From assembly GCF_030435705.1 (NCBI RefSeq), contig NZ_CP129382.1, forward strand, positions 1,860,001 through 1,924,000: 64,000 bases of DNA, given 5' to 3'. How positions within the stretch are numbered: position 1 is the stretch's first letter; the number at the start of each line of letters is the position of its first letter. Shown here one piece after another: positions 17,074-24,932 of this stretch. This stretch comes from Rhizobium sp. SSA_523 (GTDB lineage Bacteria; Pseudomonadota; Alphaproteobacteria; Rhizobiales; Rhizobiaceae). Below the pieces are notes generated by a model. That model was not told the DNA's origin. It did not search any database and worked only from the letters and a program-made list of their open reading frames with translations. The position numbers and the translations under genes are program-made.

Positions 17074-17128
17074 GGGTGCCGGGTTCTGAAGGTGCCAGGG
17101 TCTGAAGGTGCCGGGATCTGAAGGTGCC
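17069..17128. repeat. 16-bp tandem repeat across the hutX stop
   Basis: Units TCTGAGGGTGCCGGGT (17069), TCTGAAGGTGCCAGGG (17085), TCTGAAGGTGCCGGGA (17101) and a 12-bp partial copy (17117). The first copy contains the hutX TGA, and every unit carries a TGA, so expansion would not extend the protein in that frame. The repeat continues into the 135-bp gap before the next gene. Confidence 0.92.
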
Positions 17129-17208
17129 AACAGGGGCGACGGATGTCGCCCCGCATTCTTGCCCGAATATAGGCCACTGTCTTGTTGGCTGCGGCCCTGA
17201 AACCAGGG

Positions 17209-17571
17209 TCAGGCTTCCTCCAGGCCCCGCTGTTCGGCTTGTCCCTTGCTTTGCTCTCCATCCCCGCCTTCGCCCTCTTGCGCGTTCTCACCGAGCAGCG
17301 CGGCCATTGCCGCGCAATTGGGATCGGCCGTATCAAGAAGCGACATCGGCGAGGTCCAGCCGACCGTCACGCCGATCGCGGTTGCCACCGCCCAGCCGGG
17401 CTGCTCTGCCGCCTGGTTGATCAGGCGCGGTCCTTGCGTGGAAATGCATTGCTGAACCTGGGTGACGGCCTGTGCCGAGGCATTCATCGCCTCCAGCCGC
17501 GAATTGACCTCCGCCTGAACCGGGTTCAGGACGGCAATGGTGATAAACCAGGCTGCTATTTCGGAAAGCAT
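17209..17571 (-). CDS. Hypothetical protein with one N-terminal membrane segment
   Basis: 120 aa, not recognised. MLSEIAAWFITIAVLNPVQAEV is a membrane segment or signal-like start, followed by a helical stretch (RLEAMNASAQAVTQVQQC), a second hydrophobic part (GWAVATAIGVTVGW) and an acidic, polar tail (GENAQEGEGGDGEQSKG). Two cysteines (in QQCIS and PNCAAM) could pair. GAGG precedes the ATG. Codon use is like its neighbours. It sits alone between the heme operon and the DUF3008 gene. It could be an inner-membrane or secreted small protein; no function is claimed. Confidence 0.6.
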   Translation of the reverse strand: MLSEIAAWFITIAVLNPVQAEVNSRLEAMNASAQAVTQVQQCISTQGPRLINQAAEQPGWAVATAIGVTVGWTSPMSLLDTADPNCAAMAALLGENAQEGEGGDGEQSKGQAEQRGLEEA

Positions 17572-17734
17572 GTCGTCATCCTCTGTCTCGGCGCATCAAG
17601 CCGTTGAAAGAGGTCCGACATCGTGAAAGCGCCGATCTTTCACCAGAGGGGCCCGGACCACCGGGTCGCAAAGACAAGTGGTCCTGCCTGGTCTGCGATT
17701 CAAGAGCGGCACCGGATCGTGACGATAAATGGCG

Positions 17735-17923
17735 TCAGCCGCTATGCGCGTGCTGCGGCTTGCCCTTGCGCTTGGTCGAAGCCATGTCATGCAGCTCCTT
17801 TTCCGACATGGATTTCTCCATGCTCTTGGAGGCGCCCTGAAGATCGCTCTTCTTGATGTCGCCGCGCCTGGCGGCGAGAGCCGCACCTGCGGCCTTCTGC
17901 TGAGCTTTCGATTTTGCCGGCAT
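17735..17923 (-). CDS. DUF3008 family small basic protein
   Basis: 62 aa. MPAKSKAQQKAAGAALAAR, the KSDLQGASKSMEKSMSE segment and the end KRKGKPQH match the DUF3008 pattern, a family of small basic, probably mostly disordered or helical proteins common in rhizobia. Function unknown; the charge pattern would allow nucleic-acid contact, but this is a guess. ATG 17923 has AAGGAG six bases upstream, better than the ATG two codons earlier. Monocistronic. Confidence 0.8.
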   Translation of the reverse strand: MPAKSKAQQKAAGAALAARRGDIKKSDLQGASKSMEKSMSEKELHDMASTKRKGKPQHAHSG

Positions 17924-18067
17924 GATCATCTCCTTGGCTTAGTCCATCAGATCGAACAGCGGTCCGGACCGTCTGGCGCACATCAAAGCGCCGTGTCCGG
18001 AAATCTAACGGCCGAAGGGCGCGGCTGTTCCTTGCCGCCGGCGCCAGCCACTCCAGTGTGTTACTCC

Positions 18068-18148
18068 AGCCAGTCAGATCAGCCAGTCAGGCCACTCAGT
18101 CAGGCCAGCCAGTCGCGCCAGACAGTCGCGCCAGACAGTCGCGCCAGA
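18068..18148. repeat. CCAGTCAG-like repeats and 13-bp tandem repeat
   Basis: A stretch of degenerate CCAGTCAG units (18068-18109) runs into three perfect copies of CAGTCGCGCCAGA at 18110, 18123 and 18136, then a decayed fourth. It sits in the 332-bp gap 17924-18255, about 100 bp ahead of the small gene at 18256. Nothing else is recognisable in that gap. Confidence 0.88.
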
Positions 18149-18255
18149 TAGTCGTGAAAGCGGCAAGAGCTGCAGCCTGCACGGAACCGCATGGGGTCTT
18201 GTGGGGTTTTGTCTCGCATGCGGAGAATAAATCTCCCGAGAGAAGGACGACGACC

Positions 18256-18528
18256 ATGGCCAATAACGACCAAATGGATGCCCGTGACAAGATGACGGAT
18301 GAAGGGTCCCGCCGCTTTGCGGAAGACGGCCGGGAACGCGCGGAAGATGCGCTGCATGCGCGCGAGGATACGACCAATCTGAAGGCCGTCCAGGAAGCCT
18401 CGAGGCTCGGCGCGGGCGACACCTATATCGTCGAGAGCGATCTCGAGGATGCCGATGAGAGGCTTGGTTCGGACCAGCCGGATGGTCGCCCCAGCCCCAT
18501 GGCCAATTCCGACAATCCGGAACGGTGA
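18256..18528 (+). CDS. Small acidic hypothetical protein
   Basis: 90 aa, hydrophilic and without membrane segment or signal peptide. Rich in Asp, Glu and Arg (MDARDKMTDEGSRRFAEDG, ESDLEDADERLG), probably helical or disordered. AAGGA precedes the ATG and coding bias is normal, so I consider it real. It is not a family I can name; similar small charged proteins in rhizobia are often linked to stress conditions, which is only a comparison. Located between the tandem repeat and treY, same strand, 172 bp before the treY start. Confidence 0.65.
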   Translation: MANNDQMDARDKMTDEGSRRFAEDGRERAEDALHAREDTTNLKAVQEASRLGAGDTYIVESDLEDADERLGSDQPDGRPSPMANSDNPER

Positions 18529-18700
18529 ATGTGAAACGGGCCAGGCCGGCTAAGGAGAGCCGGCTTGGCGCGCAAACGATGCGGCGCAAAAGATGCGCCG
18601 GAAAAGATGCGCAGGACCGGTGGGTTTGGGAACCGCTCTCATCCCCCGGCGTTTCGACGCGGCAACACTCTTTCCCCATCGCGTCCGGAGGCGCAGCAGC

Positions 18701-21388
18701 GTGTCGACACCCACCTCCACCTATCGCATTCAGTTCCGCAACGGCATGACCTTCGATCGTGCCGCCGCACTGGTCCCCTATATGCAACGGCTCGGCATCA
18801 GCCACTTCTATGCCTCTCCGATCTTCACCGCCGCGCCCGGTTCGACGCACGGCTACGATGTGGCCGATGCCAATGAGATCGATCCGGAGCTTGGCGGCCG
18901 GGAAGGCTTCGATCGGCTTTCGGCGGCGCTGAAGCAGGCGGGCCTCGGCCTCATTCTCGATATCGTTCCCAACCATATGGCGGCGGCGCTGGAAAACCGC
19001 TGGTGGCGCAGCATCATCGAATGGGGACGCGAGAGCGCCTATGCGCATTTCTTCGATGTCAACTGGAGCCGCCGACTCACCCTGCCTTTCCTCGGCGACA
19101 CCTTCGAAAAAGTGCTCAACGAGCGGGATCTCTCGCTGCGGCTGGATCGGGAGGCGGGCTGCCTGACCCTGTCCTATTTCGACAGCCATTACCCTCTCCT
19201 GCCCTCGACCTATGGCAAGGCGCTGGACGGTATCGACCTTCCGCTTGCCCAGAGCATCCTGGCCTGCGCAGAATCGGCGCGCCCGGATGATGAACAGGCC
19301 TTCCATAGCCGCATGCGCGACCTTCTCGCTTCGCCCGACATGCAGGCGCAGGCAGAGGCGCTGCAGGCGCGGCTGGACGAGGTGTCGAAGGATTGCAAAC
19401 GGCTTGACGATCTGCACGATGCCCAGGCCTTCCGCCTGATCTCCTGGCGCGACGCCCCGCGCGACCTTTCCTATCGACGCTTTTTCGAGATCACCGGCCT
19501 TGCCGGCCTGCGCGTGGAAGATCCGGCGGTGTTTGCCGAAAGCCATCGCCTGATCCTCGACCTGGTGCGCTCCGGCCAGGTGGATGGCCTGCGCGTCGAC
19601 CATGTCGACGGGCTGTCGGATCCCGGCGGCTATCTTGAGCGCCTGCGCAAGGAGGCCGGCCCCGATTGCTATCTGATCGTGGAGAAGATCCTGGCCGACA
19701 AGGAGCAGCTTCCCGCCGAGTGGCCGATTGCCGGCACCACCGGCTACGAGTTCATCTCGGCTCTTTCCAACGTCATGCTGGAGCCCTCGGCGCCCCGCCG
19801 CTTCCAGGATGATTATGCCAGCCTCACGGGCCGGCCGCTGGATCTGCTGGAGGAAATCCGCGCCGCCAAGGGCCTGATGGCCGATGTGAATTTTGCCGGG
19901 GAGAGCGCAAGGCTGCTCGAACTTGCCATCGAAATGGCGGCGGACAATACGGATGATGCACCGCTCAGCCAGGAGGATCTTCGCCATGCGCTGCGCGAAC
20001 TGCTGATCACCTTCCCGGTCTACCGCACCTATGGCACCGAAAGCGGCCTGTCATCGGCCGACCGCCAGAGGCTGGACGATGTCATGGAAGCCGTCCGCAA
20101 GGGACCGTCACCGGCCAAGCCGGAAGCGCTGGCCTTTCTCGGGCGCATCATGACCGGTGATGTCGCGCCGGCCTCGCAGGAGGGCGCGCGCATGTTCCGC
20201 ACCCGCTTCCAGCAGCTGACCGGCCCGCTGATGGCGAAATCCATCGAAGACACGCTGTTCTACCGCATCAATCCGCTGCTCGCCCTGAATGAAGTGGGCA
20301 GCGAGCCGCATGGCCATGCATTCGGGATCGACGCCTTCCACGAGGCCATGCAGGATCGGCAGAAGACCCAGCCGCTCGGCCTCTCCGCCACCTCCACCCA
20401 TGATACCAAACGCGGTGAGGATGCGCGCGCGCGGCTCTACGCCTTGTCGGAGGCGCCGGAGCTGTGGCAGGAGGCGCTCCATGCCTGGCGCGCGATGAAT
20501 GAAAAGGCAACGGTTTCGCTGAATGACGGGACCGCGCCGGAGCCTTCGGTGGAATGGCTGATCTATCAGGCCCTGATCGGCGTCTGGCCGCAGGGGCTTG
20601 CGCCGGACGATGCGGACGGATTGAAGGCGCTGGAGGAGCGCTTCCTCCCCTATATCGAAAAATCCCTGCGCGAGGCGAAGCTTCGCACCAGCTGGAACGA
20701 CCAGAATCTCGGTTACGAGAAATCGGTGACCTCCTATGCCCGTCACCTCTTCTCCGAAGACGCCCTGGAATTCCGCCGCGATTTCATCTCCCGCACGCAG
20801 GGTCTCCGCTTGGCGGGCGCCGTCAACAGCGTCACCCAGACACTGATCAAGCTGACGGCGCCGGGCATTCCGGATATCTACCAGGGCAGCGAAGGGCTGG
20901 ATCTGAGCCTTGTGGATCCCGACAATCGCCGCATGCCGGATTTCGATGCGCTGTCCAAGGTTTCAGGCGACGATCTGACGCCGGCCGGGACAAGCGCCTG
21001 GCTGGACGGACGCCTGAAGGCGCAGCTCGTCGCACGCCTGCTGCCTGACAGAGAGAAGCGGGCGGATCTCTATCTGCGCGGCGACTATCACCGGATCGAC
21101 GCCAAGGGGGCAGCCGCCGAGCACGTGGTGGGCTATAGCCGCTCCCATGGGCAGGAGCGCCTCGTCGTCCTCGTTCCGCGCTTGCTGTTCAAGGCCGTCG
21201 GCGCGCAAGGCACAACCCTTCCGGACGCAGGCTTCTGGCAGGATACGACGGTCTCCCTGCCCGACGGTCTTGCCGGCACAGGCTATCGCAATCTCCTAAC
21301 CGGCGAGCCTGTGGCGGCGCAATCGGATCTGCCGCTTGCGCAGCTGTTCAAAGATCAGCCTTTTGCCGTGCTGACATCCGGCCGCTGA
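18701..21388 (+). CDS. treY: Maltooligosyl trehalose synthase (GH13)
   Basis: 895 aa; turns the reducing end of maltooligosaccharides into a trehalose unit, the first step of the TreY-TreZ pathway. The family start STYRIQFRNGMTFDRA is followed by YASPIFTAAPGSTHGYDVAD (about residue 45), nucleophile region GLRVDHVDGLSDP (about 288), acid/base Glu in YLIVEKIL (about 322), and third Asp region STHDTKRGEDARARL (about 565). GTG 18701 is chosen because GGAGG lies upstream and homology begins there; the open frame extends to 18593. TreZ, TreX and glycogen genes are not in the window. A strong terminator follows. Confidence 0.93.
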   Translation: MSTPTSTYRIQFRNGMTFDRAAALVPYMQRLGISHFYASPIFTAAPGSTHGYDVADANEIDPELGGREGFDRLSAALKQAGLGLILDIVPNHMAAALENRWWRSIIEWGRESAYAHFFDVNWSRRLTLPFLGDTFEKVLNERDLSLRLDREAGCLTLSYFDSHYPLLPSTYGKALDGIDLPLAQSILACAESARPDDEQAFHSRMRDLLASPDMQAQAEALQARLDEVSKDCKRLDDLHDAQAFRLISWRDAPRDLSYRRFFEITGLAGLRVEDPAVFAESHRLILDLVRSGQVDGLRVDHVDGLSDPGGYLERLRKEAGPDCYLIVEKILADKEQLPAEWPIAGTTGYEFISALSNVMLEPSAPRRFQDDYASLTGRPLDLLEEIRAAKGLMADVNFAGESARLLELAIEMAADNTDDAPLSQEDLRHALRELLITFPVYRTYGTESGLSSADRQRLDDVMEAVRKGPSPAKPEALAFLGRIMTGDVAPASQEGARMFRTRFQQLTGPLMAKSIEDTLFYRINPLLALNEVGSEPHGHAFGIDAFHEAMQDRQKTQPLGLSATSTHDTKRGEDARARLYALSEAPELWQEALHAWRAMNEKATVSLNDGTAPEPSVEWLIYQALIGVWPQGLAPDDADGLKALEERFLPYIEKSLREAKLRTSWNDQNLGYEKSVTSYARHLFSEDALEFRRDFISRTQGLRLAGAVNSVTQTLIKLTAPGIPDIYQGSEGLDLSLVDPDNRRMPDFDALSKVSGDDLTPAGTSAWLDGRLKAQLVARLLPDREKRADLYLRGDYHRIDAKGAAAEHVVGYSRSHGQERLVVLVPRLLFKAVGAQGTTLPDAGFWQDTTVSLPDGLAGTGYRNLLTGEPVAAQSDLPLAQLFKDQPFAVLTSGR

Positions 21389-21397
21389 GGTCAAACC

Positions 21398-21430
21398 GGC
21401 CCGCCCTCTCAGTCGGGGCGGGCCTTTTTC
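21398..21430 (+). terminator. Rho-independent terminator of treY
   Basis: Stem GGCCCGCCC / GGGCGGGCC followed by TTTTTC, beginning 10 bp after the treY stop. Confidence 0.88.
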
Positions 21431-21498
21431 TTGTTCATTCTTCCGGATCTTGTGCCCCCCGCGCCCGCGCAAGCGGTGGACACATGCTGAAGACGACG

Positions 21499-21541
21499 AA
21501 AAAAGGCGCTGACCCCTTTCACCGGGTCGGCGCCTTTTTTG
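21499..21541 (-). terminator. Terminator, possibly bidirectional
   Basis: Stem GGCGCTGACCC / GGGTCGGCGCC with a run of six A on the left and six T on the right, so it can work on both strands. On the minus strand it ends the transcript of the micropeptide genes (stop at 21590); on the plus strand it backs up the treY terminator. Confidence 0.85.
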
Positions 21542-21589
21542 TCATCGGTCATGCTGGAGGCGGACCGGGTTCAACCGGCCGCTCCGGCT

Positions 21590-21664
21590 TCAGCCGATAC
21601 CGATAAATGACAAGATTGCCAGAACGATCACAACGGCTCCAACGAGCCAAACGATGCTGTTCAT
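21590..21664 (-). CDS. 24-residue hydrophobic micropeptide A
   Basis: 24 codons: MNSIVWLVGAVVIVLAILSF then IGIG and stop. It is one membrane helix with almost no soluble part. The ATG is preceded by GGGAGGGAATC, a strong ribosome binding site. A second gene of exactly the same length, with the first 13 residues identical and 18 of 24 identical overall, lies 56 bp upstream on the same strand, which argues strongly that both are translated. Similar tiny MNxI-W-type membrane peptides are annotated as hypothetical in rhizobia. Function unknown. Confidence 0.75.
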   Translation of the reverse strand: MNSIVWLVGAVVIVLAILSFIGIG

Positions 21665-21720
21665 GATTCCCTCCCTCTCTTCAAAGATTGACCAAAAAAC
21701 ACTCGGCGGCAGTCACCGTC

Positions 21721-21795
21721 TCAGGCAAAGCCGACGAGGTTAAGGATGGCGATGATGATGACAACGGCTCCGACGAGCCAGACGATGCTGTTCAT
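21721..21795 (-). CDS. 24-residue hydrophobic micropeptide B
   Basis: 24 codons: MNSIVWLVGAVVIIIAILNL then VGFA and stop. Paralogue of the micropeptide at 21590-21664: identical length, same Trp at position 6 and Gly at 9. Differences are conservative changes within the helix and the tail, the pattern expected from selection on the peptide. GGAG lies upstream of the ATG. The pair was probably made by tandem duplication and shares the terminator at 21499-21541. The next gene (ndh) is divergent, 229 bp away. Confidence 0.75.
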   Translation of the reverse strand: MNSIVWLVGAVVIIIAILNLVGFA

Positions 21796-22024
21796 TCTTG
21801 ACGCTCCATGTTGTTCCGACGGGAAAACGCGAGCAATGCTCTTTGGTTCCAATGCACTATCGGAACCTTATCCGGCCATCGCGGTTGAGCGATAGCGTCG
21901 GCGTCGAAACGCAGTCCTGGGTGTCGAAATCCAACCCAACGCCCCACCCGGTGGCCTCGACGCGCGGAATCTATGACGATCAGGGCCTTATGTGAGTAGG
22001 CCCTATGCAGATCAAGGAAAGCCG

Positions 22025-23374
22025 ATGAGCATCACGCCCGATATGTCCATCCTCAGCGGCCAGCCGGCGGCCAGATCTGCACCGGCACCGGCATCGTCCC
22101 ACAGGATTGTCATCATCGGCGCCGGTTTTGGTGGTCTGGCGGTGGCGCGGGAACTCGGCAACACGCAGCTCGACGTCACCGTGATCGATCGGCGCAACCA
22201 CAATCTCTTCCAGCCCCTGCTGTACCAGGTGGCGACCGCCGCGCTATCGCCTGCCGATATTGCCGAACCCATCCGCCGCACGCTTGGCCGTTTCCGCAAT
22301 ATCAAGGTGGTGCTGGCGGAGGTGCAGGGCATCGACATCCCCTCCCGCAGCGTGCTTATCGATCAAGGCCCGCCCATCCCCTATGACCGGCTGGTGATAG
22401 CCACCGGCTCGGATTACAATTATTTCGGCCATGACGAGTGGCGCCGCATCGCGCCCGGATTGAAGACGATCCACGAGGCGCGGCTGATCCGCCAGAGATT
22501 GCTTCTCGCCTTCGAGCGGGCCGAGCTTTCGGCCGATCCGGAGGAAAAGAAGGCGCTTCTCACCAATGTCATCATTGGCGGCGGGCCAACAGGTGTCGAA
22601 ATGGCCGGCGCCATAGCCGAACTCGGCCATTTCATGATCACCCGTGACTTCCGCACCTTGCCGCAGGAGGATTTCAGGGTTCTGCTGATCGAGGCGGGTC
22701 CCGGCATACTTTCTGCCTTTCCGGACGATCTGACCCGCTATGCCGAGCAGCAGCTGAAGGCGATGGGTGTCGAGCTGCGGACGGGCACGCGGGTTGAAAC
22801 GGTGGCGGAGGATCACGTCGTCGCCGGCGGAGAGACGATCCGCACCGGCAATGTCATCTGGGGCGCCGGCGTCAAGGCATCGCCGGCTGCAAGCTGGCTG
22901 GGTGTCGAGCCGAAGGCCGGAGGGCGCATTCCCGTCGATCCCGATCTTCGCGTCACCGGGCTGAGCGATATCTTCGCCATCGGCGATACCGCGCTCGGTC
23001 TCGGCGAAGACGGCAAGCCGCTTCCGGCACTGGCACAGGTTGCCAAGCAGCAGGGACAATATCTCGGACGGGCCCTGCGCGACGAGATTGCCAATGCGCG
23101 GCCGGCCGAGCCCTTCCGCTTCCACAATCGCGGCAATACAGCGGTGATCGGCCGCCATGCCGCGATCTTCGATTTCGGCAAATGGCGGTTGAAGGGACGC
23201 TTTGCCTGGCTGCTCTGGGCAATTGTCCATGTCTACCTGCTCGTCAACTTCGAAAAGCGCCTGCTGGTGACGATCCAGTGGATCTGGCGCTATCTCACAA
23301 GACAACGCGGCGCGCGGCTGATCGACGAGAAGGCCACCGCTTTCATGCCACCCACTTCCGAGGGGAGCCCTTGA
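22025..23374 (+). CDS. ndh: Type II NADH dehydrogenase (NDH-2)
   Basis: 449 aa membrane-bound flavoenzyme that passes electrons from NADH to quinone without proton pumping. FAD site IVIIGAGFGGLAVARELG (about residue 29), then HNLFQPLLYQVATAALSP, NADH site NVIIGGGPTGVEMAGAIAE (about 180), DIFAIGDTA (about 319), VAKQQGQYLG, and a C-terminal amphipathic/hydrophobic anchor FAWLLWAIVHVYLLVNFEKR. ATG 22025 is preceded by AAGGAAA; an earlier start at 21992 adds unrelated residues. The stop overlaps the start of the next gene (TGATG). Confidence 0.93.
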   Translation: MSITPDMSILSGQPAARSAPAPASSHRIVIIGAGFGGLAVARELGNTQLDVTVIDRRNHNLFQPLLYQVATAALSPADIAEPIRRTLGRFRNIKVVLAEVQGIDIPSRSVLIDQGPPIPYDRLVIATGSDYNYFGHDEWRRIAPGLKTIHEARLIRQRLLLAFERAELSADPEEKKALLTNVIIGGGPTGVEMAGAIAELGHFMITRDFRTLPQEDFRVLLIEAGPGILSAFPDDLTRYAEQQLKAMGVELRTGTRVETVAEDHVVAGGETIRTGNVIWGAGVKASPAASWLGVEPKAGGRIPVDPDLRVTGLSDIFAIGDTALGLGEDGKPLPALAQVAKQQGQYLGRALRDEIANARPAEPFRFHNRGNTAVIGRHAAIFDFGKWRLKGRFAWLLWAIVHVYLLVNFEKRLLVTIQWIWRYLTRQRGARLIDEKATAFMPPTSEGSP

Positions 23375-23700
23375 TGAACACGGCCAATCCGCAACTTGAA
23401 GGTCTTTATCTCGCTTTGGCGGCGATGAACCGGCTGCTGGTCGAAAAGCAGCTGCTGACCCATGAGGAAATCCGCGAGACGCTCATGGATTGCGAGCGCA
23501 ATGTGCTGTCCACTTCCACCGCCGGCTCGGTCTCCGAGTCCCATCTGAAGGCGGTGGCCTTTCCGATCCGCCTGCTTCTGACCGCCAACGAGGCGGCCGA
23601 GCGCGGTCTGGAGGCAAGCTTTGAGGACCTGGCCCGGCAGGTGGGGCGCGATCATCCCATCCGCTCCAAAGGGACCGCGCCAGGCGACGCCGCACCCTGA
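23374..23700 (+). CDS. Hypothetical protein coupled to ndh
   Basis: 108 aa, soluble, mostly helical (LYLALAAMNRLLVEKQLLTH, EEIRETLMDCERNV). No family recognised. Its ATG overlaps the ndh stop (TGATG) and the frame carries normal coding bias, so it is very probably co-translated with the NADH dehydrogenase; a role with that enzyme is inference from coupling only. One Cys. The C-terminal tail is polar and Pro/Gly-rich. Confidence 0.65.
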   Translation: MNTANPQLEGLYLALAAMNRLLVEKQLLTHEEIRETLMDCERNVLSTSTAGSVSESHLKAVAFPIRLLLTANEAAERGLEASFEDLARQVGRDHPIRSKGTAPGDAAP

Positions 23701-23813
23701 CTGCCCACCGGATGTGGCCGCTCGACGCAAGCGGCGGCGCTCGCGACACGATCACGGGTTTGGCGTGCGGGATGATGCTTCCGGCAATGTGATTGCGTGT
23801 CCAGGCGAAGGAG

Positions 23814-23844
23814 CCCGGCGGACGGAGGGGCTCCATCCGCCGGG
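23814..23844. terminator. GC-rich hairpin between convergent genes
   Basis: CCCGGCGGA / TCCGCCGGG outer stem with inner GGAG / CTCC and one mismatch. It lies between the gene ending at 23700 (plus) and the SDR gene ending at 23859 (minus). No T-run, so it is a terminator-like or mRNA-stabilising hairpin rather than a textbook terminator. Confidence 0.5.
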
Positions 23845-23858
23845 CGACTGCTGAAAGC

Positions 23859-24731
23859 TCAGATGATCGGCTTGCCGCCGGTCACCGCGATCGTGGCGCC
23901 GGACACATAGCTCGACAGCGGATCGGCCAGCATCACATAGGCCGTTGCGAGCTCTGCCGGCTGGCCGGGACGCTGCATCGGAACCTGCTTGCCGAAATTC
24001 TTGACCGAATCCTCTGGCAAGGTCGAGGGAATGAGCGGCGTCCAGATCGGACCGGGGGCAACGGCATTGGCCCGGATGCCTTTTTCCGCCAGAAGCTGGG
24101 CAAGGCCGGCGGTGAAGTTCTGGATCGCGCCCTTGGTGGTGGCATAGGCGAGCAGCGAGGGATTGGGGCTGTCGGAATTGATCGAGGCGGTGTTGATGAT
24201 CGAGCCGCCCGGCTTCATGTGCTTTACCGCCGCCTTGGTCAGGTAGAACATGGCGTGGATATTCACCTTGAAGGTGAGTTCCCACTCCTCGTCCGGGATC
24301 TCCTCGATGGAAGAGAACGTTGCCTGATGGGCGGCATTGTTCACGAGAATGTCGATCCCGCCAAGCTCCGATACGGCCGTTTCGATCACCTTGCGGCAAT
24401 GATCCGCGGATTGCAGATCGCCCGGCACGAGCACGGCCTTGCGGCCCGCCTCTTCCACCAGCCGGCGGGTTTCGGCGGCATCTTCCTCTTCGTTGAGATA
24501 GGAAATGAGGACATCGGCGCCCTCGCGGGCATAGGCGAGGGCAACCGCCCGGCCGATACCACTATCGCCTCCGGTGATGACGGCCCGCTTGCCGGCCAGC
24601 CGGCCGGAGCCGCGATAGGACTGCTCTCCATGATCGGGCGCCGGCTTCATCTCCCGCGTCAGGCCCGGCATCGGGATCTTGTCCTGCGGGAAGGGCGGCG
24701 TCGGATAATCGGGAACGGTGGTCTGCGACAT
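23859..24731 (-). CDS. SDR family oxidoreductase (YghA/YhdG-like)
   Basis: 290 aa classical short-chain dehydrogenase with the roughly 45-residue N-terminal extension (YPTPPFPQDKIPMPGLTREM) of the glucose/ribitol-dehydrogenase-like general stress group. Cofactor motif VITGGDSGIGRAVALAYARE, ILVNNAAHQ, catalytic Ser in INTASINSDS, YATTK with catalytic Tyr and Lys, and the PGPIWTPLIP loop. NAD(P)-linked oxidation of an alcohol or aldehyde reduction is expected; substrate unknown. ATG 24731 (MSQTTVPDY) has GAGAGG upstream; 11 extra codons upstream are also open. Confidence 0.88.
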   Translation of the reverse strand: MSQTTVPDYPTPPFPQDKIPMPGLTREMKPAPDHGEQSYRGSGRLAGKRAVITGGDSGIGRAVALAYAREGADVLISYLNEEEDAAETRRLVEEAGRKAVLVPGDLQSADHCRKVIETAVSELGGIDILVNNAAHQATFSSIEEIPDEEWELTFKVNIHAMFYLTKAAVKHMKPGGSIINTASINSDSPNPSLLAYATTKGAIQNFTAGLAQLLAEKGIRANAVAPGPIWTPLIPSTLPEDSVKNFGKQVPMQRPGQPAELATAYVMLADPLSSYVSGATIAVTGGKPII

Positions 24732-24932
24732 GAAAAAGCCTCTCTGCTTGGGTTCGAAGTCCAAACGGAGGGGCAGGCTCGATGTTCCATCCTGGCCGCT
24801 TGCGCAAGCCGTCCGGCGGCCCGTCCAGAGCCCGCTTTTTGGCCATTCGCCATGCCTTCGCGCCGTCGTGCTTTCCTTTCCGTCAAACCCTTGTCATAGG
24901 AACTGTGCACAGCTCTGCGGAGCACAAACGCG

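Noticed and set aside
18074..19987. 637-codon minus-strand open frame
   Set aside because: Antisense to treY in high-GC DNA; no domain, no ribosome binding site, and low-complexity composition.
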